Positions 1-17,343 are shown, numbered from the stretch's first letter. The stretch: 64,000 nt of DNA from Amphirosellinia nigrospora (GCA_004123355.1 SCHM01000002.1:930001-994000); one strand, 5' to 3'. The notes: generated by a model from the sequence alone, not told the origin. Translations and numbers: made by a program.

Positions 1-1849
1 CCTCGAGTGTTGAGTGACTTGGTAATTGCCCGGGAACTGGTTGCAGTGCTATTTCAGATCATGTGTTGAAAGTAATGAAAATTAAAGCAGAGCTTGAAAG
101 GCTCTCCCACAGGTTGGAACTAATGCATGCCTAGGAACATGTGGGTTGTTGGTTCAGAAGTTGTCTTATCCTCTTGAATCTGCAGAAGTTGGCACTCGAA
201 GGTAGCTATTTCCAATCCAAGCAGCAGGGGTACCTACCCATTATCAGGCAGGGTTCTTTGTGGGGCGGGGGAATTGATATATACAGTACCTAGTACTTAC
301 TGAGTGGCCGTCGGGCACCTGGCAGAGCATTACTCAGCATTTCCATAGTTATCATTGAATAAGTCCACTTCGTTATGGCTCTCAGCATGTTCATCGACGA
401 CTCAATTATCGACTCAGCTAGACATATGTATAACATCTTGGTTATTGTGTAAGAAAGAGTAATGTGATTCATTTTATATAATCATGAAATTCCGAGAGCT
501 GCAGAGTATAAATTATAAGCGACGGGCAACCAAATTACGGACCTGTTGACCCTATTGATCATATAAACACAAAACATGAAGAGACGGAAAGAGCTTATAG
601 GCGGTTCCTATTACACAACGGAATACCACGGGAGAGTTTATAAAGAAATAGTCATGGCTGATGAGATTTCCTAGTTTTGGCTTGAGACTCCAACGGTGTA
701 GTTGATGTTACATTTTCACGAACGGCAGGCCCCGGCCCATTCATCCGTTCTAGCTCGACCCGGAAGGAAATAACGGCATGAAGAACACGCGTGGTCTCTA
801 CCGACAAGGTAAAAGCCGAGCTTCGATCGGGTGGAATCGTGAACAGTAGCCGCATGATAATCCGATGAGCCGCAGTAGGTTCCGATCATTTTCGTAGTCT
901 GGGGTAATAGGGCTGTTCCGGGGCTCCAGTGGAGTGACCTGGTGTATACTTGAAATGAGAACTCGTTTAGTACCCATCTGAGTCTTTTCAGACATGCAAT
1001 AACTCGTGCTGATGCTGATTCTTGAGATGATGGCCTTGAGCGATTTTCTTGCCCCAAATTATGAGCAATTCGTGAGAGGCAGATTAATAATACTGATAGG
1101 TAACATTAGATATCTCACCAGCCGGTCCTCGGCGGAGCGTATATAATACATTATACACTGTGCTGGCTGTATGGTATACCTTCGAATATACATGCCACAG
1201 CAAAACGCCCGAAGTCTGGCCGCAACAAGCTTAAGCTTAGTTTTGTAAGCAATCGGGCAAATGCTTCAGCGTTATTCTGTATTCGATACATTCGATCTTC
1301 CTAAGGGGACGAAGATGACGATTAAAAAAAAACTTAATAGAGATGCGTGATTGAAGGTGCTCTGTGTAATGTCAAACAGATTGGGGGACCACGAATGGAG
1401 TATCGATGCGTCGCATTGGAGCAGGGTCCTGCTACCTTATAATGAATGTATCGCGCAAGTATCGTCCCATCACGACGTACAGTGACAGGCTCCTGGAACC
1501 CGGCTGCTGCCCGTGGCCCATGGAGGGGCAATTGGGGCAATTGGAGGAGGGGCAATAGGTCCCTAGTGCGCGTCAGAAAAAGGGCGACTGCGAAGAACGG
1601 ATATCCCCACTCATTCAAGCCGCATTTGACTGATGCTCTGCGGTAAATTCTGGCGTTCTAGTCACAGCTAATACCGCACTGGGCTTAGTTGCGGCACTAC
1701 AATGATATAGCTCACTGACCCGTTACTAAGTATACGAGTTATAGCGTTTATCCGTAGCGGTTTTATGTCGCTCATATCATCATTGCCCCTCCAACAAATC
1801 AACTGCTGTTACTCGTACCACACGCTGAGCACGGCGGCATCGCTCTGGT
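1..1849. other. Intergenic, no supported gene
   Basis: Short open frames occur on both strands, for example around 650-1060 and 1330-1650, but none resembles a known protein, and most would have to start at GTG or TTG. There is a local run of GGGGCAATT-type repeats near 1526-1560. I see nothing else that I can name. Confidence 0.6.
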
Positions 1850-3519
<1,670 letters not shown>

Positions 3520-4164
3520 ACCTCTAAGCTCTAAGGGATGGAAAGGGAAACCTTTGTCTCTTACTTATACTTTGGTGGCTTTTCATTACTGCGACACGCA
3601 TATAGAGAAAAGCTAGCAAATCCGGTCATCGAGAAATTCGGAGAGTAACCGGGGATCCTGTGGATCACGAGGCGTCGAGAAACGCAAAATGGGACCTGTC
3701 AATAGGGATTGATGATAATGCAATAGATCAAAGTTTTTTTTTCCCCAGTTTATATGTTGTTGTTGAATGGTTGTGTGATAGTTGTCTCAACCCTGTTCTC
3801 ATAACGGGTAAGATGCTTTGTGAACTCGCAACGTAGAATTACCCCGGCCTAGCATATGTGTCCGAGGAGATGCTTCTCGCAGTCAATAAAAAGTGGCTAA
3901 ACATGTTATTAATGTTATAGTCGGCCCCATAGCGCTCTACTATAAGTACATAGATAGGTCTCTCTATTCGCAATATGCTGGGCCTGTTCTCTTCAATTAC
4001 CTTGGACTGGGCATGAACTGAGGCGCTTCCTGACCGATCATTCTTTTCATATCCATAGAACGCCAGTACGTAACGCAACGCCGATATCCCACAGCCCTTT
4101 CGTTCCTCTGTACACTCGCGTACTTATACTTTAATTGGTATCATATCCAACATCGAGCTGGGTT
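3520..4164. other. 3' spacer between convergent GAPDH and RVB2
   Basis: Holds the 3' untranslated regions of the two converging genes. A run of nine T (3735-3743) is present. No gene seen. Confidence 0.6.
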
Positions 4165-5716
<1,552 letters not shown>

Positions 5717-8100
5717 CTCGAAGAACGGTTACACAATCAGAAATGATGGGGAGCTTCGGACACGGTGTAGATGATGTTGCTCTTTTCGATTTCCTGAGTT
5801 GTGAGGTAAGATGCGATTGAAGTCGAGGGATCAAGGTGGTAGAACACGAAAATTATTGGTCCTCGCATGCAGCTGCAGTCCGAGCTAGCAATGCTCAGGT
5901 CGCGACGAGATGTGGCGCTTGCATGATTGTCCGTGGCTGTGTTATTGTCCGTGGCTGTGTTATTGGCCCTGTACTTAGGTCCCTATGCAGGTAATACCTA
6001 GCCTGGGAAGCCGGTACTTGCAATGAATTTGTGGCTACAGTTGGAGAAGCTGTCCCGAGAGTAGGGTACACTGTGTCTAGAAGGATGACCCTTGCTATCA
6101 TTCGGCTCCTTCCCCGAGGATCCTTCAATACAGTATTCCTACTGTACAGTATGCCACGTAATGATCAGTTTCTTTTTTGTGACAAGGGTCGGTGATTAGA
6201 GTTGCAGAAGAACCACACAGCTCGTAGCTTGTTGCCCTGAAAGATCCCAATTGCAGTTGCAATGCTACAAATTTTGACACGGTGTATTTTTCTAGGACTT
6301 AAATAATCTTATGGTACTAATTAACGAGACCAGGTAGGTAATCTCTTCAAAGTCGTCACCGCTATCAAGCAAGTATTAGAAATCGTGATAGTTCGTTATG
6401 GGGAGATTTTGATGCCAATACCCTGGTCATGATGACGAGTGGATTCGGCAATCTAGTGTATGTCGTGGCAGTCGATACCACCCCAACTGTTCCAGAAGAC
6501 GGTTTCACCTGATCGTAACTCGACCTGGTCGAATACATCAAAATGTGATAAAATGCAAGACAAGTATACTAACACGTGCGTTACGGCCGTGGCAAATAGG
6601 CTACTGTCCCGTTCGGAGACAAAACGTCCTCGCCCACATGCCTCCAAATCGTCCTAACCTAGCTTGGGCTAGCCGCTCTATAAATGGGCTCAGCTCCAGT
6701 AATTAGCGAATAAAATGTGAGGAATTATATGATATATTGCTTTTAACTGTGGCAGCCCGAATTGACTCACATTGCCCGCCAGACGAGAATCAGACTTATC
6801 TGTGTGCGTGGTTACTATATTTTTAATTTTTTATTTTGATGGTATCCAATGCACATGACAGAACACGAAGTCAATGATCAGAGTCTGTGGTTACAGTGCT
6901 AAATTACCACAGCCATCTATCCAACCTTTCTAACTTACCGAGGCGAATCGTACGTTTAAAACAACTACAGTACCAACTTAAGATGGGACCAAGAAGTTGA
7001 GCTGAGCTCTTATACATACCTAATGATCTGTTCAGGTAACACCCGTGACATCCAGGTTGTCTTAGTACCTCTCGCTCTTGCTGTACAATTATTTCTACTT
7101 ACCTACCCAGTACATACTAGTAGATAACCTCACTACATACCTACTCTTAAGTTTATCACTGCACACTGCACAGGTACTATGTACAGCATCAATGCCCTGG
7201 CCCATATATTAACCTAAATGTTTTCTGCAGCTAGCAGTATAATGTGATCGGCACCGTTATCGCCTGTAGCGTAGGGTAGGTCATTGGCCCCCCCTGTTAG
7301 ACTAGGTACCTAGGTAGGTCTGGGCACTCTCCTCCACCTTCACACGAAACCACAGCGCTCAATCCGTGTCAGACACACGCGCAGATAACCCTACGCTGTC
7401 GTGGGGTTGGTTGGACGGTAACACTGTCTCTTCGTTTGATCGTTTGACCTCATTGCCGGCCTGGCTCATGTCTTCTGTACCTATGTGCAGTGCACCTTGT
7501 TTGAACAGGGTAATCGTTTAATTTGTATCGTGATACGGGAAGAGAAAAAAAAGAAACCGAAGCACTTATACGCAGCAGATTCTAATCAAGTCCTCAACCC
7601 AACTACACATTCATTTTAATACTTGGGCTCGAATAAACATCCCGCCCTCACATCTCTTTCTTCCTTTGGGTACCACACCCCTCTCCTACCTTGCCTCGCG
7701 TATCTTGAGTGTTGCGCAAGGTAAACGGATCTTAAACCGTCGGCTCGACTTGTTTGTGCCAGGTTCCAATGCCACCCATAACCTTCTATTCATAGGTTTT
7801 CACGTATCAATCCATCTCTACCTCAACAAACCGCGCAACAGTACCCGGCTCTCTTCGCACTCCCCTCGGCCCTCGGTCCTCGCGCCCGGTTTCGACTCCC
7901 TGTCTCTCTTCGTCGTGCTTCCTCGAACACCGGGTCTTCTGGCTTCGCGCCGATACACTGAACTCCGCTCCAGCCAAGGTCATGCAACTAGACGCTGTTG
8001 GCGGTATACAAGATCCATCTATACTGTCAGCTTTTGGAGTGGGATTGGCGTAACAAACGCGAGCACTGGTTTCGTTAACTTGATCCAAGGGCCCATCACC
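5717..8100. other. Long divergent intergenic region with an 18-bp direct repeat
   Basis: Separates RVB2 from the coiled-coil gene. It contains a perfect 18-bp direct repeat (5926-5943 and 5944-5961), a CCTAGGTAGG-type run near 7305 and a CT-rich stretch from about 7580 that is probably the leader of the downstream gene. The frame 7666-8100 is open and in phase with the next gene, but its composition looks like leader sequence. No other gene seen. Confidence 0.5.
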
Positions 8101-10600
8101 ATGGCGCCTAACTGGTCGATGGGCAATTCTTACACCGACGACCGGCGAAATTCAGGTCCATATTTGGGGGCATCTACATATAGACCAGGAGAACGAGACA
8201 GACCACCACAAGCTCCACGGCGCAATACTCGAGATCGAGACCGAGAGACTCGAAGCCCTAGAGAACAACTTCGGGAGAATGAACCACCTAGAGAACCACG
8301 TCGGGACAATGAGCCACCTAGAGAACCACGCCGGGACAATGAACCACCTAGACTGCCCAATATCGAAGCAACCAACTTCAGGGCTCCGGAGGGTCCAAGG
8401 AAAACGTCAACCAATTCGCCGGCAAGCGCTATCGACAGATTAGGTAGTGACCTACACTTCAATAACCTGAATATAGGTGAGTAGTATCCAGCAGCAACTA
8501 CCTTGTTTAGATTGTCTTTTCGTACATGCCTCAATATTCTGAGCCATAAGTGATGATTGACCTCATCGAAGATCATTGATTCGTGTGTTTTCAATGGCGC
8601 TATACCAATTGCCCAATGAGAAGACCCTACAACCAAATCATCTGGCTCAACACCATGGCAACCAACTGCTTCGATGACTATGTGCTGACGTCCACAACCT
8701 TAGAGAAATCCATGGTCATGAATACCGCGACTAACGATGCGCCGACCTCGGCAATACCAAAGGCAAGAAACCCCGACCTACAAGAAGCATTCGAGAACGC
8801 ATTCAAATGGGGTGAAAAGAGCAACAAACGTCTTCTCTTGGGCATGCGTGTCAATAAGGCAGCACAAGAGAGTGCTCTGCGGGACTTGGACAATGGAAAA
8901 TACCAAACGAAAGCGGCTTCATACCCTCCATTTCATGCTTTACGCCACAAATCTAACCCAGCGGACCAAAACCTCAAGGACGAGTTGAACGCCGCTGAGA
9001 ATGACTACCTCAATGAACTAGAGCAACTCGTTGCCCGCTTCACAGCCGTTGCCAAACCAGTGGCAGATAATCAACAGGATCCAGTCGTCGCGGCTTTGGA
9101 AGCCAAAGTCAAGGAAATTTCCGAGACTGCAGCAAAGCAAAGCGAACAAATCCAGAAACTCCTCGAGGGGGGTAATAACTCGTGGACCTCTATTACCTCA
9201 ATTGAAACAGAATTCAGCTCAATGAAGTTGAGCCATAGCGATCTGGAGGCGAAGTATACTGCTCTCAAGTCAGACCACGAAACTTTACAGTCAAAGCTCC
9301 GCGAACACGACGATGCTATTCATGCTTTGGAGTCAAAGCAGGCCGTTATAGACGCTGAAAATATGAGCCTGAAGAAACAGTTAAACGACCTACGATCTGA
9401 TACAGAGGAGAAACTTGAGTTATCTGATGCGCAATTGACTGAATTGGCCAAGAAGACATCCGAAATAGCCGATTTCAGAAAGACATTCGAAACAGGCTTA
9501 GAAGAGCGCACTGCAGGTATAGAAGCTAAGCTGCACGATTACGATGACGTCAAAGATAAGCTCGATGAGCTGACTTGACGACCTTGAATGAAATTTGCGA
9601 TGCCTGGGTATCATCCGAATACAATCTGAAAACCCAATACGAGGAGTATAAGGAACGTCGTGGTCAAGATCATGCATCGATAGACAATATGCCTCGATCT
9701 CATCGCCAGGAGGTAAATCCTTTGCAGTCTAGTCGACCCGACGTTTTTCAGCCCGACAGAGGACCAACTTTATCGATCCAAGAAGTGGAAGATATCATTA
9801 ATGCTAAAGTTGCGATCGCTGAACAAGCCATAAACAGCAATAGCCGTGCCTATAGTGAAAAGAAAGATGACTTGTTTGCCGAACTGCTCAGTGGCGTCGA
9901 AGAACAACTTAATGATACCATGAAGCAGGAAGCATCCAAGCACGCAAGGCTTGAGGCGCGTGTTCAATCGGTTGAACAATGGAAAGCTATAAACTCTGCT
10001 TCGATGGATCAAGTGCGGAGTTCGGATCTATCTGAACGCGTGGGTCGTTTAGAGGGCCAAAGAATCGGCCACCGGGTTGATAGAATTGACCTGGACGTAT
10101 GTAATCTGGATCAAAAATACGAAGGTCTGAAACGCGATGTTGGCCAACTTGTGAGACGTGAGTGGGTAGAACATCGTTTGCAAGAGCTACTTACCGGCGC
10201 GGGCTTAGTCGCTGATGTCAAAGACCTACAACGCAAGGTTCCTGCAATCGAGCTTGCCATCAAATCACTAGACACACAATTCCAAAACCTGAGTACAAAA
10301 CACCTAGCAGAGCACATTGTGCGGTTGACGAACCCTGGGTTTGAGCAAAGACTCGGACTACAGGAAAACAAAACTAAGCAGTTGGAATCTAAGACGAATG
10401 GGCATGATAGATCCATCAATCATCACACAGGAGAGCTAGCTAAAATGTCCGACTTTTTACGTTCAACGGTGTCAGGTGAGAAGCGAAACGCCTCTCCAGG
10501 TCTCTTAGACGAGGCTAGTAAGAGACGAAAGCTTGAGGCAAACGGCCGACACCCGAGTCCCTTGCAGCGAAATAATTCAATTCAGCATCCCTCGCCGTAG
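8101..10600 (+). CDS. Large coiled-coil protein of unknown function
   Basis: I do not recognise the family. The start at 8101 has a strong context (CACCATGG). Exon 1 (8101-8476) codes an Arg/Glu/Pro-rich disordered N-terminus with short repeats. I infer an intron from 8477 to 8703 because GTGAGT follows codon phase 1 and a CTGAC branch site stands before TTAG at 8703. The rest is dominated by long charged heptad stretches rich in Glu, Lys, Leu and Gln, typical of a coiled coil, followed by a short basic tail (SKRRKLE). One base appears to be missing near 9570 in a T run, where the first frame stops and the next begins. With it restored the protein is about 757 residues. Structural, SMC-like or spindle roles are all possible, but nothing visible decides. 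Confidence 0.7.
8256..8352 (+). repeat. 30-bp coding tandem repeat in the coiled-coil gene
   Basis: Two full 30-bp units (8281-8310 and 8311-8340) are flanked by partial copies on both sides. Each unit codes NEPPREPRRD or a close variant, in the predicted disordered N-terminus. Copy number may vary between strains. Confidence 0.8.
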
Positions 10601-11370
10601 GCCATTTCTTCGGATACAATTCGAGATCTCGGGGTACAGGTCTGGCCTCTTCGGATACACCAAGGAGTCAACTAAGGATGCTGGCGTACATAGATGAAGT
10701 GTACAAACAAGAGGATATACGGAATTTCCTCTTTTAACTTGTATACATGGGCAACGTTTTCAAGAGGCTGGAGTGTGTTGGTGTCATTCGATTTTTCCCG
10801 ACGTGTTTTTGTACGGATATACCCCATTCGCTCTGTTTGCTAAATTCTCCAGCTATGGAAACTAGTGTATGTTGTGCGGCTGATATAAAGGCATTGGGGC
10901 CCGGTCGCAAAGCCCCTGTGCTCAATTCGGTCGCAGTATGGATACAAAGGAGCACTGTGAAATTTATACGGAAGCTCAACTCGAGTCTTTGAGCCGTGTT
11001 CTCCATATTACGACATGGACAGAAAGATAGATTCTGGAAACGGGGACCTCTCTGAGCAATGCCTTGAGAAATTCTTGGGCAACCCCAATCTCCCAGGGCG
11101 AGTGATAAAGACAAGCCTTACTGTATGTGAAATATAATACCAGAGTATTTCATGAGCATCCTTTGTGCTGATCCTGATCCCTGTTGTGAATCGTACTTTT
11201 GGGTATCCGGCGCCGTTTCTATGTCTATCGTGACGATGATGCTGTCGGGACTAATACTTTTGAACCTCAATAAACCTCCAGAGTGGATTATGACATCCCG
11301 TACTTGGAAGCTATGGGTAATTGACCATCTCCCCTGTATTGTCTTTGTTTTCGCGTCTCACACAGGACGA
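10601..11370. other. Spacer between convergent genes
   Basis: 3' region shared by the coiled-coil gene and PTH2. Open frames on both strands do not resemble proteins that I know. Confidence 0.6.
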
Positions 11371-12235
11371 TCATAACAACTTCAACCCACCGGTGACCTG
11401 ATCCACGAGGCTCTTGGGTGCTGGTCCGACACCTAGGACGGTCAAGCTACCGGGGTCGATCTGCGTCCGTCCAGCATCTTGTATGACCTCGGCCGTGATC
11501 CCCAGACTCCGAGCTTTGCCCATCAGCGTCAGTAGCTCGTCTTGGGATTTGACCTGGACCGCGATCTTAGCCTGTCCTAACCGCTCCCAGCGTTGTAGGA
11601 TCTTGGCTTCGGCCGATGTGGGCTGGCGGGAGGCGCTCCGGCTTAGTGTCTTGTAGCAGGCTAGCGTGGCGTGGGAACATTGGGCTGCGATCTTGCCTGA
11701 GGGTAGGAGAGCGTTAGTTGAGTATTTGGGACGGTGAATTTCAGGACCTGGGGAGTTGTAGGTGTTTAGAGGTTCAACCCACCTTTGGTCATGCCCAGAT
11801 CCGTCCGCACCACAAGCACAAGTTTGCACTCCTCGTTGGGGTTGCTGCCTGGGTTCATGGAGGTTTGTCTGGGATGCGCGGCCTCTGCCTCTTGCTTTAC
11901 GCTCTTTGCCTCGGCTTCCTCTTCCCTCTTCTTCTCATTCTGCTTCTGCTTGCCCTTCTTGCCGGCCTTCTCGCCTTCTGCTACCCTCAAGCCCTGCTTC
12001 CGGTCCGCCTCTGCACCGTTCGCCCAGTTCGGCGCATGGTCGAGGATGGTGTCATCTTCGTCGACGTCGGATTCGTCGCTTTCCACGGGTCGTTTAGCCG
12101 CTCCTGCCGGGCCAGGTTGAGCGAGGGGGGCAGGATATACCCTCTTATCGAGTAGATACCGAGCCCAAAGCCCGAGAAGAAGGCGACGAGAGAGGTCGCT
12201 ATGAGCGCTGTCGAGAGACTGGATGACTCGGCCAT
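11371..12235 (-). CDS. PTH2: Peptidyl-tRNA hydrolase 2 (Bit1/PTH2 family)
   Basis: Releases peptides from prematurely dropped peptidyl-tRNAs. Exon 1 (12235-11783) codes MAESSS followed by a hydrophobic helix (about residues 9-29, ending FGLGIYSIRGY), consistent with a tail-less N-terminal membrane anchor as in fungal Pth2, probably on the mitochondrial outer membrane. An acidic and then a Lys/Glu-rich linker follow. The catalytic PTH2 domain starts at LVLVVRTDLGMTKGKIAAQCSHA and includes the conserved GKIAAQCSHA signature assembled across an 86-bp intron (11697-11782). The C-terminus has the TVLGVGPAP motif. One base is missing near 12087, where a GG pair after DP is read as a single G. Restored length is about 259 residues. 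Confidence 0.93.
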
Positions 12236-14359
12236 CTCGACTATGAAAATGGTGGGCACAGGAATAGCGAGGAGATGAGAGGAAAGGAAAACAAAGGTGG
12301 GCTGTTTTGTGGAATTGACTTTATTGATGTGGAAATTTGTACCCTACAGACAACTGTTCGGCGAGCTGCGTGGTTGTATGGAAATATATACAAATTTCTT
12401 AGGTTGACTTTTTGACGTTGTTGGATTACTTAAAAAATAACGGCGTGTGGCACGCATGTGATGCACCGCAGCAGAGATCTCGATATCTACTTGCATCTAT
12501 CTATACCTTAGTAAGGTACATAAGATTTACCGTTGAGCTAAGATAAAGTTGGTACATGAGATATGTATCTCGCCCCACGTATCACGTCAGCGCACCTGGA
12601 CCACTGGCGAACCTGTCTTAAGTGCCTTACACGAGGGAGGTAAGGTACTAATGGTTCTTGTGGCTATAGCCATGTTGTCACTGAGGCACAAGATGATATA
12701 GTTGAGACAACTCATCGACACAAACAACATGGGTGCAAGCCACAATCGAAGACTCTGGTTCACCGTAAGACGTCAAAGAAAGTGGTTTGGTCCGGCACGC
12801 AGCAAGGATAGAAGAGGTATACTTAAAATCCACCTCCCTAGTATGTATGCATCTAGATATATTTAGCAACGCTTGACAGTTCCAAGATTGTCGCCAGAGC
12901 TTAAGAAAGATACCAGTGGGCCAGCTCTACTCGAATAAATTCTCGTCGGGATCTGTAGGACTCGGATACAGTTGGCAACAACACAATTCGTGTAAGTCCG
13001 CCAAGAAACACTTGGCACAAGAGCGCAGGCTTGGCAGGGTGTCTGGTTGCGCGCGCCGCCCTCTGCGCTTGACCAGAAGCCTTCCAAGCAAGGTTGCTTC
13101 TTCCAAGTTTAGCTAAGCACTTTACAGTACCTACCTACCTTAGGTACTTAGCACATTTCGGGGCCGGCAGTGACCCCTACCCCTGTACGCGGGCAGTGAT
13201 TGTTAGAGCCAGACCCAGCACAGGCCCAGCAGCAAGTAGCAATTCGCCAGCTATCTACTAAGGTACAAGCAGAGGCATCTGTCGGTCTGCCGCCTCGACT
13301 TGCTAAACCACGCGCTGATCCCGTCGCCTGCCCCGGCACCACGTCCTTCACCACCCAACTCAACCTGGTATACCACATGTAGTCTACACCACTACCTTAC
13401 TCATACAGTCGATTTTATCACACCTACTACTTCTACCACAACACTACGCTACACTGCCGATTTGATCTCTTCGGCAATCCGCATGCAACCAACCATTAGG
13501 CCTTACTTACCTCTCTCCCTCTACCTAAGGTATTCTACACATACTCCGCCCAGTCTTGCCTACGATACCAGCGCATGACCTGAATCTCGTCCACCTTGCT
13601 CCCACTGGTTTCTTTTTTCCTTTTTACAAAGTTACGGTTAGATTATTACTCGCCCCAGAACATCTGCGATATACCTACATAATACCTCCTCCACCTTTTT
13701 ATCCACTCTCGACTCGCGCGCGATACGTACAGTACACACGTACCTACGCCGTGTGATACACGACCGACCGACCGAACGACCGACCGGACTACCGACTGCA
13801 CCTCTTGCATAGTCGCTCATTATTGTTCATTGTCTACCCAACACCTTCTCGCCTCGCCAGCGCCCGCGCAATTCGATGGGAAATGCGCCGGGGCGATTGG
13901 CACGCCGGTTACCTGGAGGCTGGATAAACTCGAGAAAAAGCGACTGCACGCGACGACGATAGCCTGTCTGCTGTCGCTTCCTCTTTGCGTTGTGCTCATA
14001 TTCGAAGGGTTGGTTATTACTCGTCTCTCCTATCCATTGTCCGCGTCCTGACCTCTCCCTTCCCGTTTCTCGCCCTGCTTTGTTTAACCTATTTTGCGTT
14101 CATTTTAAGCTCTTCCCATAAACCTTATCCAAACAATCTTACTTTCTCGATCCGTCCCACCGCGTCGAATCCCATCACCTGACGCACATGGTGAACTTGA
14201 TTCTTTGGCTCACCATGGACAGACTTACCGCCTCTATCGCATACACAACGCTATTACCATCGATCCTCCTCGCGCCTAATCGCCAGCCAAGACTTTCTTT
14301 CATGACCCATCTATCAGCTCTGCGCGCAACGTCTGAGGTTGCAGGAATAAAGGAAAACC
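12236..14359. other. Long divergent intergenic region, pyrimidine-rich toward 14.3 kb
   Basis: The part from about 13380 is rich in C, T and CA and is probably a promoter and long leader for the gene at 14360. It holds a CGAC tetranucleotide run (13761-13786) and CTACCTACCTTAGGTAC motifs near 13130. Several upstream ATGs occur in the leader (for example 14188), which could dampen translation. No gene recognised. Confidence 0.5.
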
Positions 14360-16618
14360 ATGGAGCCGGCTGCAACGTCGATTAAGAGTTTAGCAGAGCA
14401 CGTCCTACCCAAACAGCCCTACTACCTGTCGCTCTCTCCCACGCGCAAATACCGAGTAAACCCCGACGAGAAGCGCTTAGATGAACAAGACATCAGGCAC
14501 CTGCAATATACGACGTTAGTCGGCGGGGAGGCTGATCGCGGTGTTCTCATCACCAGGGCCTATTTTACCGTCCGAGAAGAGCCCAGCACATCAAGTAATG
14601 CGCCAACACCAAGTGCGCTTAAAGTTGATCCAAGCAAGCCCAGAAAGAAGGTCTCGCTGAAAGACTACAAAAGCAAGAAGGTAGAAGGAGACTCGCCGCA
14701 AAAGTTGGAGGAGAAGGAGAAGGATAAGATCAAGCCCAACGGTCTGTCTACAATCAAGGAAAAAGAAGAAATTAATAAACCGGCCGAAGCTGCCCCCAAA
14801 GAAATGGACAATCGCCACGACGTAAAGAATGCGAGAACGAACTTGAAAGTGGAGGCGGCGCGTCGGTATTCTCCCTCTCCCGAGCGGAGGAAACGTGTGG
14901 TAGACGTGGACGAGGGCTCTAAACCCCTCAAACATGTCAAGGTAGAAGATGCGATGCCCAATGGTGCTACTCGGCCATCCAAGGACGCGAATTTTCAAAA
15001 GCCCATGAAAAGTATACATCCGGGGAGACACGAAACTAAGGATTCGAAACCGTCCCCTATCACCAACGGCAGACCAGCATCTAGCAATTCAGCCGCTCGT
15101 GTTGGCTCTCCAAGACATAGCTCGCAGGTCAATGGCCACGGGAAAAGTAGCAGTGGCCAAACACTGCACAAGAGAGCCGTTAGCAATGGTGAGCCAGTCT
15201 CGAGGGCAGTCCCGAGGTTACTATCGCCGTTGCTTATTGCAGACTTGTCTGTAGACAAGCCTTCTGATAAAGTTAAGGAGATCATGTCGGAATCCCGACC
15301 AAGTCCTAAGAAGAGGCCAGTGGAACCGAATAACTTAAAACCGCAGCCAAAACGGTTGCGAGAAGATGCTGAGCCGTTGCCTAGCGCTAAGAAACGCAAG
15401 GTACTACCACCTCTTCTGTCGCCAACGTTGCCACCCATTGTTATGAACGAACTAGCTAGGCTTGAGAAAAAAGCTGGGACGCCGTCGAAAGAACTGGGCC
15501 TCAAAAACAGCCAATTATCCGACTCTTCTGTCGTTGTCAAAAGACCTCTCAAGTCAATGCGCGAGACTATTCATGTCGACAACAAGAGGGAGGAGCCCGC
15601 GCAATATATTGTGACAATGAAGTATAAGAAACATCACGCCAAGACCATTGAGCGTCTCCTTAACTTACCATCCAGTCGGAAGAAGAAAGCAGAGAGCTTA
15701 AAGAGGAGGAGAGACTCCGCGCGAAAGCTCGGGTAGTGTCGAACCTGGTACTGCTCGCAAGCGTCCTCGTACAGTAACCGATGCTGGCGAAGCGTTGAAA
15801 CGACCGAAGACCTCAGATAACCTGAGACCCTCGACGCCGCCAAAGCAATCGACGGCTATGAGTCGTATCGCCTCCAATAGTTCACAAGTTGGCACTCCAG
15901 GCGCCACCAACGGCCTCACACCATCGACCCACTTGTCTGCCGACAAACGGCGAGAAACAATCGCCCCGGAGAAGCTGCAAAGGGCGCAACGGCTTTACAA
16001 TACGTACAAGTATTTTATGGAGCTTGGTACTAAATTGAAGCATCAGCGAGACGGAATAATGAAGAACAAAGCAAGTGTACAGGAACACCAAATCGCGGCT
16101 GCTGCAGGGATGCAGTCTTTATTATGTTACATATATGCCGTTAAGCTCCAAAGTGACGCTCTCGATCTAGAGCGGCAACCTCGTCGCCCAAACAGCTGGA
16201 ATGAGATACTACTTTTCTTCCCAGCCGTCAAGAGTGATTGCAGCAGGAACTCACAGCTCACCGCTCTTCTCCTTCGCATTCAAGCTATATGTATCAACTT
16301 CATGGGCGAGCTCATTGGTTTCTTGCGGAGACTGATGCTCCGAAGCTTCTCGCCACTACCAGGGAAGAGGTAGAGACTTGGCGTCTGGCTGATATAGCAC
16401 GAAAGAAGCTAGGAATATACGAGGGTGGCCCGAACTCATCTGACGGCGGGACGATTGGGAAGCTCATCGACCGACTCGGCCCTTGGACAAACCCTGAAGA
16501 CGTAATACCCATCACCCTCGAGGTTATGCGCAATGTCATTCACATCGATGGGCCTTGGAAACCTATTGACGAATTAGCAAAGGTTAGCCACTCCATAGTG
16601 AGTGGAGCGACTGGCTAA
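14360..16618 (+). CDS. Conserved-looking basic nuclear-type protein, function unknown
   Basis: I cannot name the family. The start (ACCATGG) begins a folded-looking N-terminal segment (residues 1-80, YYLSLSPTRKYRV...), followed by about 300 residues of Lys/Ser/Pro-rich disorder with clustered basic motifs such as PSPKKRP and SAKKRKV that resemble nuclear localisation signals. A compact motif, YIVTMKYKKHHAKTIERLL, follows near residue 415. The C-terminal 250 residues are helical (TYKYFMELGTKLKHQRD..., REEVETWRLADIARKKLG). The frame breaks twice: two bases lost in a CGCGCG run near 15728 and one G lost near 16326. Restored length is about 753 residues. A chromatin or transcription role is only a guess from composition. 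Confidence 0.75.
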
Positions 16619-17343
16619 TAGCCGCCCTCAATGACGGATCCTCTACACGGTAAACAAAAAGAGTTGTGGCACTCTTCTACTGTACATTACGAACTACGAT
16701 TCTACGAAATGGGACCAGCAGTTTACGTTAACTAGAAAGTGGCCATCAGCCAAATACATGCTCTGCTTGTTACACACTTTTTCAGACGGCTTTCCCGAGG
16801 CTTACTATTTTGGCGTTACCTCCGCGCGGGGAGAGTGGAATAAGGGGAGTATGGGCGTCGCATGGTCACAGGCTGACGATGGTGGTTGATTTTTACTATG
16901 GTTCAAAAAAGGGGGCGTGGGAGACCACGGTGTAAGAAGTGGTAATAACAGGGCCAGGCGTTTGGGGTTCTGGCTACGGCATGCGCGAGCCACGCACGGC
17001 GACGTACATGTGGAGTGGACATGTTTGGCTTTGTAAGTGTATTTGCTCACCAGAGTTGCTATGTTATGGTGTTTTGTTTGAATGATATCCCGCCGGCATG
17101 GCCGTGCAAATGGAATTATATTAAGATTCGAGTCTCCTATCTTCTATGTGATGCAATATGTGTGTGTATGCATTTATCTTGGAGTCTCGTACTAGTCCCG
17201 AGTAAGTTGTCAAGCTGCTACGCCTATCCACCATGCACGTATTTGCAGCGTTTGTAAATATTAATAGATTAGTTAATCTATGCCTTTCAGCCAATATCAT
17301 ACACTTGGTGTCATTTTACAACAGGTGTGATAGAGCTCAGTCC
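16619..17343. other. Spacer between convergent genes
   Basis: 3' sequence of the 14.4 kb gene and LIN1. No gene or clear signal seen. Confidence 0.6.

Noticed and set aside
7666-8100. In-frame extension of the coiled-coil gene before 8101
   Set aside because: Composition looks like a CT-rich leader, and 8101 has a much better start context.
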